A stretch of 64,000 bases of DNA. Source: Clytia hemisphaerica (lineage: Eukaryota; Cnidaria; Hydrozoa; Leptothecata; Clytiidae). The position numbers were made by a program, and so were the translations under genes. Positions 54,591 through 64,000 of the stretch are shown here, in pieces; within the stretch, counting starts at the first letter, position 1; each line of letters starts with the position of its first letter. The stretch is taken from the NCBI GenBank assembly GCA_902728285.1, contig CACVBU010001134.1, positions 365,007 through 429,006 of the forward strand. The letters run 5' to 3'. Below the pieces are notes generated by a model. It made no database searches. It saw only the letters and a list, made by a program, of their open reading frames with translations, and was not told the DNA's origin.

Positions 54591-57500
54591 ATGAGTTTTT
54601 CAAATGCGCAAGCAAACATGGAATCACGAATTGCAGGATTCGAAAAGAAGGAGAAACAATGCATCGCCAGAAAAGAGAAAGCCGTGGAAAGAATTAACAC
54701 AGCACGAGAAAAGCTCAGATTCATGAAAGAAGTTCGGGCTGAAAGGGTAATTTTCATTACTTTCCCCTTTTTTTTGCAGTATAGTCGATTGGAATTCTTT
54801 TTACTCAGTGGAGGTAGGTGATGCTTGTTGCTAGGGCGTTTTCCTATCAAGAGTAATTTCAAGGCTAGATTATCTAGTCTGGACAGGGTCCTATTTGGTG
54901 TTTTATACAGAGATGCCATTACCTTAGGTTTTATTCTTTCGGTTTTCAACATAGAATGTACAAGTTTGTACGAATTTTCACCTTGACGATTAAAACATGG
55001 ATAACCTGAAAAGACCCAATAATTGCACAATTTCTATCATTTTCAAAGGACCCGCTGCATCCAACTCTTTTTGAACTTGTCATCAATGTGGGTCGTTCTA
55101 TGAAATACTGTTATTTCTTTGTAAACATATTATTTTTCATTTCTTCAAAGGGCAGTTTCCGACCGGGAGATTTTCTGTCTCTTTTAAACCAGAACTAGTC
55201 CCTGGGGGTGTTAGATAAGCAGACAGCATGCGTGCACAAGACTCATTTCTTCCAGAACCTTACCATGGAATCTTTTTGACCAATCAAAAACCAGGCTAGT
55301 GTCAATATAGTCAATAAGCCGATTTACCAAACTTCTGAATATTAATTGCCTGTAATTTCCACTCGCTAACATCTAATAGAACACATATTTATTTCTACAG
55401 CAAGACGCACTGGAACGTAAAGAATATAAACTAGGCCAGTTAGAACAACGTTTAAAGACTGTTGAATATCGTATGGATGCAATCAAACAAAGCATGAGGT
55501 CAAGGAACAATGCTAACGGAGATATCGGCAGAGAAGAACAAAAGTTGAATGACACGTTAAAAAAACAATCGGAGTTGCAAGCAAACATGATCAGGAATAT
55601 GAGACGAAGAGATACGATTGAGAAACAGATTCTCGCCTTCCAAGAGAAAGAATCGAAGTAAGGCTACTTTCGATTTCCACACCAACCTCATACCAATGCT
55701 GTGCTTTAACACTTCGTTAGGTCAAATTGCCGGTAATACTTCAAATAGGCATAACTTATGATGCAATAAGCTTTTATGCAGTAACCGTTGCTTACACAAA
55801 CCTACATAAAACTCTGCCCTAATTTGAGGATTTTGAAGCAGAACCCATTGACCACAGGAGCCTTTAATCTGAAAGAAAATTTTTTCAAGGAAAATCCACA
55901 ATTTGCTATTTTCATCTGATCGAAGAGACGGAGTGTCCTTGGACTAAAACTAAATTTAATACCTACCATGCTATCATTCTATTTTCTGGCCTGTTTCTTA
56001 TCTTGCGTTTTATGTTCCATTTTTAGGTACCGTGAAAAGATGAAAGAGCTAAAAGATAAACTTTCCTACCGAATTGCAAGAGGTGATGAATGCAAAAAAT
56101 CGATTCTAGAGAAAGTGGACAATATCAAGAAAATGCATGCTGCAATGCTTCAGATGGAACCAAAACTACGTGAAATGGTAACTCGAATGCGATGTGCAGA
56201 AGTTACCGTCCTTGAGCTTGAAAAGAAGATCACAAGTAAAGAGAATGAAATCAGGTAATGGCTAGCCCCTCGTTTCTTTCTGTTAGTGTTGAAATTTCTG
56301 GTAGAAATTAAATACACCCCCTTCTCACAGACCCGCGGGATTTTTTTCAGCCAGTGATAGGATAGAAATACTCTTGTCTCCCGAATAGACGGGGGGTCCG
56401 AATAAGCAGGGGGTAGGAAAATTTTCTAAATTCTAATAAGCGGGGGGATGGAATAAGAGGGGGTAGTTTGAAGAAAGATTATTTTCTAACTGGTATCAAT
56501 TTCAACAAGAAAAAAGAAACTTTAATAAATAAACACGTAAAATAAGAACCAATACTAACAAAAAGGAAAACTTTAACAAGTTTAAGGTCTATCTACACTG
56601 TAATAAAATATTGAATTATTCGAATTTAATTAGCGGGGGGGTCTTAATAAGAGCGGGGGGATGGATTTTTTTGTCTCTTAACAATTAGCGGGGGGGACGT
56701 CTATTCGGGAGACAAGAGTAGAGGACCAAAACTCGATGGGGATTGATATTCCCATGTTTTCTTATGGCTGGGGATTTAAATTCTATTGCTTTCGAGCCAG
56801 AAAACTCAGTGAAGACGGAAAAAATAATACAATAATTTGCAGTGTGGATTAGCTTATCTGAATATTTTCAGTGGGGGACAAATATTAGTGTATAATTTTC
56901 CACTGGGGACGATATTTTGGCCAATTTCTCCAGTGGGAAGGGCCGGGAAGGGGTCTGTAAGAAGGGGATGTTTATATTGATGCTTCGTTTGAATCTGCGA
57001 ATGATTTTCTAAGTTCTATTACTTGTACAAATGTTTGTGACCTGAAACGAGCAAGCATTTTTCGCGAAGTTTGGCCTTTTTCACGAGCCTTTATATACTT
57101 TTTGCCCCCGCAGGAGCGTAGCGACGAGGAGGCACTCATAGTTTCACGCATAGATATTGGACTGAACTCTCGAAAATTGTTGTCTTGTCGCGCAAGCATC
57201 CCCGTAGTTAGTCTCTTCCGTAAATGTTCGGTTTTTTTCCGGGACGGTAGTATACATATTTTCATATTACGTTATATGGTATTATCATTATTACATATTA
57301 CAATTTTAGTTTTGATTTAGCTTTGAAAAGCTGAAGCGAGTGTTATAAATGCAAATCAAAACAGTGTATGATATAACACGAATTACAATATTACTTGTGC
57401 AAATCAAAACAAACAAAATGGCAGACTGGTTATGATGATGATGAGCTGATTCATTGACTAGAAAAAGTGTTTTGTATGTCAAATTTTGTTTCTTGTCTTT

Positions 57501-60500
57501 GAAACTGAATACTAACTACTGTAATTTAGTCAGAAGTTCACTTCAGCAATGATTTCGATAGATCTTTTTTCAAAGAGGCCACCCTGTTGAATAATTATGT
57601 AGTCCAGCAGAAAAACAATGATAAAACCATGCATAATTATTACAATATGCATGATACATTAATTACGCATGGCTCTATCATTGTTTTTATGGCTAGAGTA
57701 CCTAATTATTCAACAGGACGTCCTCTTTGAAAAAAGGTCTATTCTTTTTCCGGAATCTTTAATGAAATTTGCTTAAGTTTTCAAATGTATATTTGATATT
57801 TTTGTTCAAACCAGTTCAAACTCTAAAGTCTATTCACGATAAGTGTGCACTCTTTTTTCATTTACCCATAACTTTTGAAGGAATTCTTCAATCTTTATAA
57901 ATTTGGTATCATTGGAAAGATATTAGTGAGTGGATCAATTTGAAATAAAAAAATCTTTAAACAAATTCTAAAAATGAAGATGAAAATGAAGAAGAAAAAA
58001 ATGAAGATCTTGTAGAAAGGTGCTATAACTATCATTTTCACTGAAGTGAATCCTTGGTTATCGAACATCATCACTGTGAAGAAATTTCTCAAAAATAATC
58101 ATTGAATCAAAAGATATCAAGCAAAGTTATAAGCTGATTGACGTCTAAAAACGCTGTTTTCTGCTGTTTTCTGCTGTTTTTTGGGGTCACTCACTTATTA
58201 ACTTTGTATCATAACTTTATATTGAATAAATATTTTAGTGAAATTTCTTCACAGTGATGATTTCCTAAGATCAAAGAATCTCTCCAGTGAAAATGAAAGT
58301 TATAGCACTTCTCTACAAGATCTTCATTTTTTTCTTCTTCATTTTCACCTTCGTTTTTAGAACTTTTTCAAAGACTTTTTTATTTCAAATTGTTCCACTC
58401 AAAAATATCTCTCCAACGATACCAAATTTATAAAGATTGAAGAATTCCTTCAAAAGTTATAGGTAAAAGAAAAAAGAGTGCACACTTATCGTGAACAGAC
58501 TTTAATTTATTTTTGTCTGTCATTTTATTGATAACTACCTTTATTGTTTATAGGGCTTCTTGAGCTTTAAATACCATCACATGGTCGTAACTCGAGAAAG
58601 TCCTTCTGAACTTAGTAAAACAACCGGCAAAGTACAAAAAAGTTGAATGTGCGCATATGTAAAGTTGAATCTAAACGTGGTTGACTTTTTCTTTTGTTCT
58701 TCAAAATAATTTACCTCACTTAGAGTGTTTTTACGTCTTTTCAGTGCGGTAAATCTTTTTCAAAAACCTGAAAAAAGTTTGATTACCTTAAAGGAAGAAA
58801 TTTTGGCGGGAATTTAATTTGGTGGATGGCCAAAAAAGTTTTTTCAGAGGGAATTTAATTTGGCGGATGGACGAAAAAGCTAAATTTGGCGGGTATTTAA
58901 TTTGGCGGTCGCTTAAAAATCTAACCTTAAGATGGCGTAAAAACAGCGAAAAAATAGCGAAAACACCTTAAAAGAGATCATATTTTCAAAATGTTTAATT
59001 TGGCGGGAATTTAATTTGGCGGATGGCGGAAAAAAGAAATTTTGGCGGGAACTTAATTTGGCGGATTTCAGTCAAATCCGCCAAATCCGCCAAATTTTCT
59101 TTCCGCCAAAATTTCTTCCTTTAAGGTACTTGTTAAACTTTACATGCGCACGTTTAACTTTTTCATGCAATTGTGATAGCCTAAATAACTTTCGCTCCAG
59201 TGGTTTGGTGAAATAGCTCCAAATTCTGGCTTTCTAAGTTAGGAGAGACATTCCCGAAGGCATTTAACGGTGGTTAGACTAGGTACACAGACAGTCATAC
59301 AGAAACACCATAAAGGGAAAGTATATCGCTAGCTATAAACTCAAAAAGTCTAGCTTCCTGAAGGCACGTCTCTTCATTGTCTGCGCTGCGATCAGCTTGC
59401 ATCATGAAAAAGTACTATGCACTTGAAAAGAAATTTAGGCGCATTTTAACTTTTCTCGACTGTACGTCTGAATGAACCACAATGGCATTCCTTTACTTTT
59501 CTTTTGACCAACAACATAGAAGATTTTGCTTGAGAAGTGCAATCACAGCGTACGCTAGTGGAGCCTTAACCCGGGCCTTAACTAGGATAAGTGAGTTTCT
59601 ATTTCACCCAACTTAAGATGGCGCAGAACTTTTTGATAAATTTTATATGCAGTATCCTCTTGACTATTGTTTATTAGGCAAAGTAGCAATAGAGAAATGT
59701 TGAAATATAGCAGCCAATGAAAAAAAACAGCTATTTCTGATTGGTTACCTTGTGGATTTATTCACTGCGTATGTCCATATATTTTGCCTACAATCTAAGA
59801 TGTCTGCGACATTATTAGAAAAGGTCTATTTAGTGAATAATAATCATGACATATATCGCTATAAGAAAGAAACTAGGAGAAAAAACAAACAAACAGGAGA
59901 TGTGAAAATCAGTAAGATAATGATAGCATAACTTTTTAAATATATTTTTGAGAGGCTTTTCCAGCTTTTCATTAAATTTTATTAAGTTATCAAGCTGCAT
60001 GAATTCCTCAAGTATGTATTTTTTTATAATGGAATATAATTTTTTTTTTCAAGCAAACGCCTCAATCAATCAATAAATCAATCTATCAATCAATAAATCA
60101 ACCAATCAACCAATCAATCAATAATTAAATCAATCAATTATTCCTGATTATTTTTTAATGTTTAATCTTTAAAGCATTAAAGCTGTATAAGTGCATGACA
60201 TGATCTTTATGTGGGGGCATTTAGTGAAAGCTATGACTAGTTTAATAATAATGAGGCAATTCAAAAAACTGAAAAATTCTAGAGATTTTTTAAATTCTAG
60301 TGAATCTAATTTTTGAATTTAGAATAGTTCTATAATTTCTTAACCATTCTTACACCCCTGTCTCGCAGCCCCGGTGGAACTTCTTCCCAAAGTGGAGATC
60401 AAAATTTATTATTTATTACAAATTCTATTGTTCCTTGTTCAAAAAATCCAGTGGGAAGGTTTTGGATTTTTTTTCTATTGAATTTTAAATGGGGATGAAA

Positions 60501-61060
60501 ACAAAGTCAATTTTCCCAGCGGGACAAAAATGAAGGGTACATTTCCGACAGGGTGTTCACTGGTTAGGAGTGTAGTCTTCTTGTGAAAATTTAATTGTTC
60601 CCTTGGCAATAGCACGCTGCTGTGCAGACGTCATAATTGAATTATTACTTTTAACATTTGATCGAAATTCAATCCCTATGGCTTCGCTATACAAATGTCC
60701 TTGTTATTACTTTTTTATTGTCAATAAGTGTAATTGACTTGCAAAAGCAATTAATGCAAAGGATGATGAGATTAAAACTCGAACAAACAATAATTTTGAT
60801 GTCTATTTTTAGAATCACTACGGTATGCTATTGAAATCTTGTATCTTGTATGTAAGTTAATTTGCGCTTAGGTCGATGCTTAGGTAAATCAACCCTCATG
60901 GAGAGAAGATTTAATGTTTGATAATTGTCTATTTTTTAGAGCCAAACATAAAGACTGTCTTATTGCATGTGATCAAATCGAAATGAATGAAGTCAAATTC
61001 GAAAGACAACGTGAAAGAAAATACAAAGGGCCTGAAGCTTTGAGATACCTTCAAGAGTAA
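54591..61060 (+). CDS. tropomyosin-like coiled-coil protein (253 aa)
   Basis: Exons are 54591-54746, 55401-55657, 56027-56254 and 60940-61060. All junctions are GT-AG (GTAATT, GTAAGG, GTAATG donors), and phases 0, 2 and 2 give one 253-codon frame. The product is almost entirely charged heptad repeat without signal peptide, Cys-rich module or membrane span. Residues 134-150 (EKESKYREKMKELKDKL) and the following S-x-L-E-K stretch line up with the conserved tropomyosin segment around KEDKYEEEIK-LTDKL. Length fits short tropomyosins. If correct, it would lie along actin filaments in muscle or cytoskeleton. Heptads are irregular and the C-terminus (GPEALRYLQE) is not typical, so a divergent paralogue or another coiled-coil protein is possible. 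Intron 3 is 4.7 kb and full of foldback elements. Confidence 0.8.
56369..56720. mobile_element. foldback with AATTAGCGGGGGG units
   Basis: The ends TACTCTTGTCTCCCGAATAG and CTATTCGGGAGACAAGAGTA are perfect inverted repeats. Inside, AATAAGCGGGGGG and AATTAGCGGGGGG recur several times. It lies in intron 3 of the tropomyosin-like gene, starting about 115 bases after exon 3. Non-coding, GC-run type. Confidence 0.8.
56725..56945 (+). repeat. dispersed repeat (GGGGATTTAAATTC family)
   Basis: TATGGCTGGGGATTTAAATT, TTTTCAGTGGGGGACAAA and CCACTGGGGACGATATTTTG match the copy at 47850-48075 in the same order and sense. It directly abuts the foldback 56369-56720. Confidence 0.6.
57561..57739. mobile_element. 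TA-flanked mariner-like MITE, third copy
   Basis: The ends GATCTTTTTTCAAAGAGG and CCTCTTTGAAAAAAGGTC are flanked by TA (57559-57560 and 57740-57741). The arms match the copies at 7237-8226 and 8858-9024. It lies in intron 3 of the tropomyosin-like gene. Confidence 0.75.
57826..58502. mobile_element. TA-flanked mariner-like MITE, 677 bp, second full copy
   Basis: The ends AAGTCTATTCACGATAAGTG and complement are flanked by TA (57824-57825 and 58503-58504). The same 677-base length and nearly the same sequence as 45638-46314. It sits in intron 3 of the tropomyosin-like gene. Confidence 0.85.
58633..59165. mobile_element. foldback with TTTAATTTGGCGGATGG units
   Basis: Outer arms carry AAAAAAGTTGAATGTGCGCA and a complementary GTGCGCATGTAAAG-type pair. 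Inner arms carry TACCTTAAAGGAAGAAATTT and its complement at about 59096-59127. Between them, AATTTAATTTGGCGG and GGCGGATGG repeat five or more times, with AAATCCGCCAAA in the reverse sense on the right. It lies in intron 3 of the tropomyosin-like gene. The open frame near 59016 is a repeat translation. Confidence 0.65.
60056..60140. repeat. CAAT tetranucleotide microsatellite
   Basis: An interrupted (CAAT)n run with CAATAAAT, CTAT and CAAC variants. Confidence 0.9.
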
Positions 61061-61352
61061 ATATAATGGAAAACTTCTGAACTGAACAATGATTGGTAGA
61101 GAGCTGACGAAGCTGAAAAAGCTAAAACTGTTATATGCAAATTGTAGTTAGTGAAATTCAAACTACCCCTGCTTTTTTGGTAAAAATGTGTAAATATTGC
61201 TCAAAATATCAGCAATTCAAGAAAGCGAAAGATTCAAGAAAAGAAGACTACTTTGTGTTATTTTAAAGTATATACTTGTATATATTTATTTTTGCTATAT
61301 TGAATGGAAAAGTTATTTTTGGATAAAAAGTGAAAAGAAATCTCTTGAATCA

Positions 61353-61358
61353 AATAAA
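61353..61358 (+). promoter_or_regulatory. polyadenylation signal AATAAA
   Basis: AATAAA about 290 bases after the tropomyosin-like stop codon, with a second CAATAAA 15 bases on. Sense and distance fit the 3' untranslated region. Confidence 0.5.
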
Positions 61359-61399
61359 TCCTACTTCAATAAAAGAACCAAATCACCAAATCAACACCT

Positions 61400-62735
61400 C
61401 AGGTTACAGGCATTTTTTGGTCCAAACCCAAATATTAATGATATCATTAAAGCCAATCTAAAGCCATTCATTTTCATTTTAAAAAATCCTCCAGTTTTCG
61501 GCTACGACTGTAATAAACGAATGCTGTGAAGATTAGATAAAGGGATATGAATATAGGGACCATCAGCCAATTCAGCGTATTAGAATGGAAAATCAGTGTT
61601 CGACGTTATCACTGGTGGAAGCAACGTTATGATTTGGAACTTTAAAAAAGTGTCAAATCTTTTTCATCACCAAGGTACATGTCCCATATTGCATGGACTA
61701 GTACTTAAGTTAGCACTTTTTTCAGGACACCCTGTATATGATGCACTTCATTTAGATTTAACCCTATTCGTCCTAGCATCGACCTCTGTCCTAGGGGGGG
61801 TTTCTGTTCGGAGGTCAAATTACGAAATTAATGGTAATAGCTCCTGAAATAAAAGAGCTTTTGCCATAAAATTTTCTGTAAATTCCTAACTTTTATTTAG
61901 CTTCAAAATAAAGAAAAATTTGATATCTAAAATTTTTACACCTTGAGCATGATGACATTTCTGACAGTAAGGTGTCACAAAAATTGACACTTTTCCAATA
62001 CAAATTTATTTTTTATGTCAAATATATCGTTTAAACCGTAATGTATTGAGTTTTTAGGATAAAATAAGCATTTTAGACTGAAGCAACTTTTTTCTAAAGT
62101 CTTTGTTAGAATACAATAGCTATTTATAAGAACAAAGGAAATTTATTGGTTTTTGCTCACTTTGGGCATGATGAGTGATGTCATCAAAAAATCTTTTGTC
62201 AAAAGTTACCTTATGTGACAAGAATCCTGTGTGCCAAATTTCATCCAAGAAGATCGACTAAATCAAAAGTTAAGGGGTGGTACAGGAAAAGCCTCCCTAG
62301 TTTTGAACCGCCCCTAAAAGCCTAGTACTAGCCATAGCTTTCACTAACTGCCACCCGCTACAAATGCTTGTAACGACTGAATGCTGATTAAAGCTTTTTA
62401 ATGCTTTATAGTGAAAGTTTCGAAAATTATTAGGAACAAGAATCGCAAAATTGCGACTAAATATTTCCTTAAAAATGAAAGTCATTATCGACAAATACTA
62501 GCAAGTAGCTGTCGCTAAGAATGCCCCGCAGAGCTTCCTATCGAAATATCCCTAAGTAAGCAAAATTACGCATGTGTAGATTTTAAATTCGTTTTATCGA
62601 TAAAATTTAAGTTGGAGGAAGAAAGCTTGGTTTCAACTTTACTTTTGAGATGACATGGGATAGATGGTCGCTCACATCTCAAAAAGAGAAGTTATCGCTC
62701 ACATTAATCACAGTGAAAACGCAAAAAATTCTGAA
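61400..62735. other. gene-free stretch
   Basis: No supported exon. Near 62321-62345 lies TAGCCATAGCTTTCACTAAC, the complement of a word at 60222-60245 and similar to one near 43585, so a dispersed element end is likely. At about 62496 ACTAGCAAGTAGCTGTCGCT repeats the sequence at 16024 ahead of the satellite. Confidence 0.4.
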
Positions 62736-64000
62736 ATTGATTTGATTCTTGTAAAGTAAACACTTATAGTAAAAAATAAATATGCTCATCTTTTTTGCCA
62801 TCCTTTGTTTACTTTGTAAGAACTAACTACCGAAAGGTATATTGCCTTTAATCTAGAGTTATTGATTTGATTCTTATAAAGTAGATGCTTATGATAAAAA
62901 TAAATATGCTCATCTTTTTCGCCATCCTTTGTTTACTTTGTAATAACTAATTACCGAAAGATATATTGCCTTCAATTAAGAGTTATTGATTCGATTCTTA
63001 TAAAGTAGATGCTTATAATAAAAATAAATATGCTCTTCTTTTTTTCCCATCCTTTGTTTACTTTGTAAGAACTAATTACCGAAAGGTATATTGCCTTTAA
63101 TCAAGAGTTATTGATTTGATTCTTATAAAGTAGATGCTTATGATAAAAATAAATATGCTCATCTTTTTCGCCATCCTTTGTTTACTTTCTAATAACTAAT
63201 TACCGAAAGATATATTGCCTTCAATCAAGAGTTATTGATTTGATTCTTATAAAGTAGATGCTTATAATAAAAATAAATATGCTAATCTTTTTATCCATCC
63301 TTTGTTTACTTTCTAATAACTAACTGAAAGATATATTGCCTTCAATCAAGAGTTATTGATTTAATTCTTATAAAGTAGATGTTTATAATAAAAATAAATA
63401 TGCTCTTCTTTTTCGCCATCCTTTGTTTACTTTGTAATAACTAATTACCGAAAGATATATTGCCTTCAATTAAGAGTTATTGATTCGATTCTTATAAAGT
63501 AGATGCTTATAATAAAAATAAATATGCTCTTCTTTTTCGCCATCCTTTGTTTACTTTGTAAGAACTAATTACCGAAAGGTATATTGCCTTTAATCAAGAG
63601 TTATTGATTTGATTCTTATAAAGTAGATGCTTATGATAAAAATAAATATGCTCATCTTTTTCGCCATCCTTTGTTTACTTTTTAATAACTAATTACCGAA
63701 AGATATATTGCCTTCAATTAAGAGTTATTGATTCGATTCTTATAAAGTAGATGCTTATAATAAAAATAAATATGCTCTTCTTTTTCGCCATCCTTTGTTT
63801 ACTTTGTAAGAACTAATTACCGAAAGGTATATTGCCTTTAATCAAGAGTTATTGATTTGATTCTTATAAAGTAGATGCTTATGATAAAAATAAATATGCT
63901 CATCTTTTTCGCCATCCTTTGTTTACTTTCTAATAACTAATTACCGAAAGATATATTGCCTTCAATCAAGAGTTATTGATTTGATTCTTATAAAGTAGAT
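62736..64000. repeat. satellite array, about 124-bp unit, about ten copies, open at window end
   Basis: Each unit carries TTATTGATTTGATTCTTATA, AAGTAGATGCTTAT, AATAAATATGCTC, TCGCCATCCTTTGTTTACTT and TAATTACCGAAAG. Starts of TATGCTC lie at 62781, 62905, 63029 and 63154, giving a 124-125 base period. Two unit types alternate: AAGAACTAA…AAGGTATATTGCCTTTAAT and AATAACTAA…AAGATATATTGCCTTCAAT. Stray monomers lie at about 16330 and 19822-20000. The array runs off the end of the window. Confidence 0.95.

Overview
The window looks like nuclear DNA of an animal, most likely a cnidarian and possibly a hydrozoan. It is AT-rich, its genes are broken by GT-AG introns, and its products are animal types: a rhodopsin-class GPCR, secreted PAN/apple-domain proteins (one with a fibrinogen-like GGGW domain) and a tropomyosin-like coiled coil. 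The taxon is inferred from this gene mix, not from a marker. I saw no tRNA, rRNA, operon or CRISPR array.

Five gene models are supported by matching splice sites and intron phase. (1) Minus strand, 2271-6389: two coding exons, about 715 aa, an unrecognised helix-rich protein. (2) Minus strand, 21396-23209: a shortened, frameshifted paralogue of gene 1 that keeps the same intron position. (3) Plus strand, 24070-29846: four exons, 286 aa, signal peptide, PAN/apple-like module and a lectin-like beta-rich region. (4) Plus strand, 40573-41601: an intronless coding region for a 342-aa GPCR. (5) Minus strand, 43865-48387: six exons, 376 aa, signal peptide, PAN/apple module, Cys-rich modules and a fibrinogen-like C-terminus. 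(6) Plus strand, 54591-61060: four exons, 253 aa, tropomyosin-like. That makes five intact genes plus one decayed paralogue. An extra short reading frame at 52168-52404 is uncertain.

Most of the rest is small non-autonomous transposon debris without transposase genes. It includes TA-flanked mariner-like MITEs, hAT-like elements starting CAG with 7-8 bp target duplications, elements with 9 bp duplications, and a 3.4 kb giant inverted repeat (9575-12985). A group of foldbacks is capped by long G or C runs and filled with private minisatellites. Many are nested, so the order of insertion can be read directly, for example three layers at 6925-8590, a 2.9 kb hAT-like element at 35312-38189 and a 2 kb element at 49764-51721. 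The window ends in a 124-bp satellite (62736-64000) whose units alternate between two types.

The two PAN/apple genes share Cys spacing and are probably distant relatives that code for extracellular proteins. I see no evidence that the genes form one pathway. The strongest material for follow-up is the unrecognised gene 1 family with its collapsed copy, the 3' end of gene 3 copied between the arms of a foldback, and the layered transposon structures.
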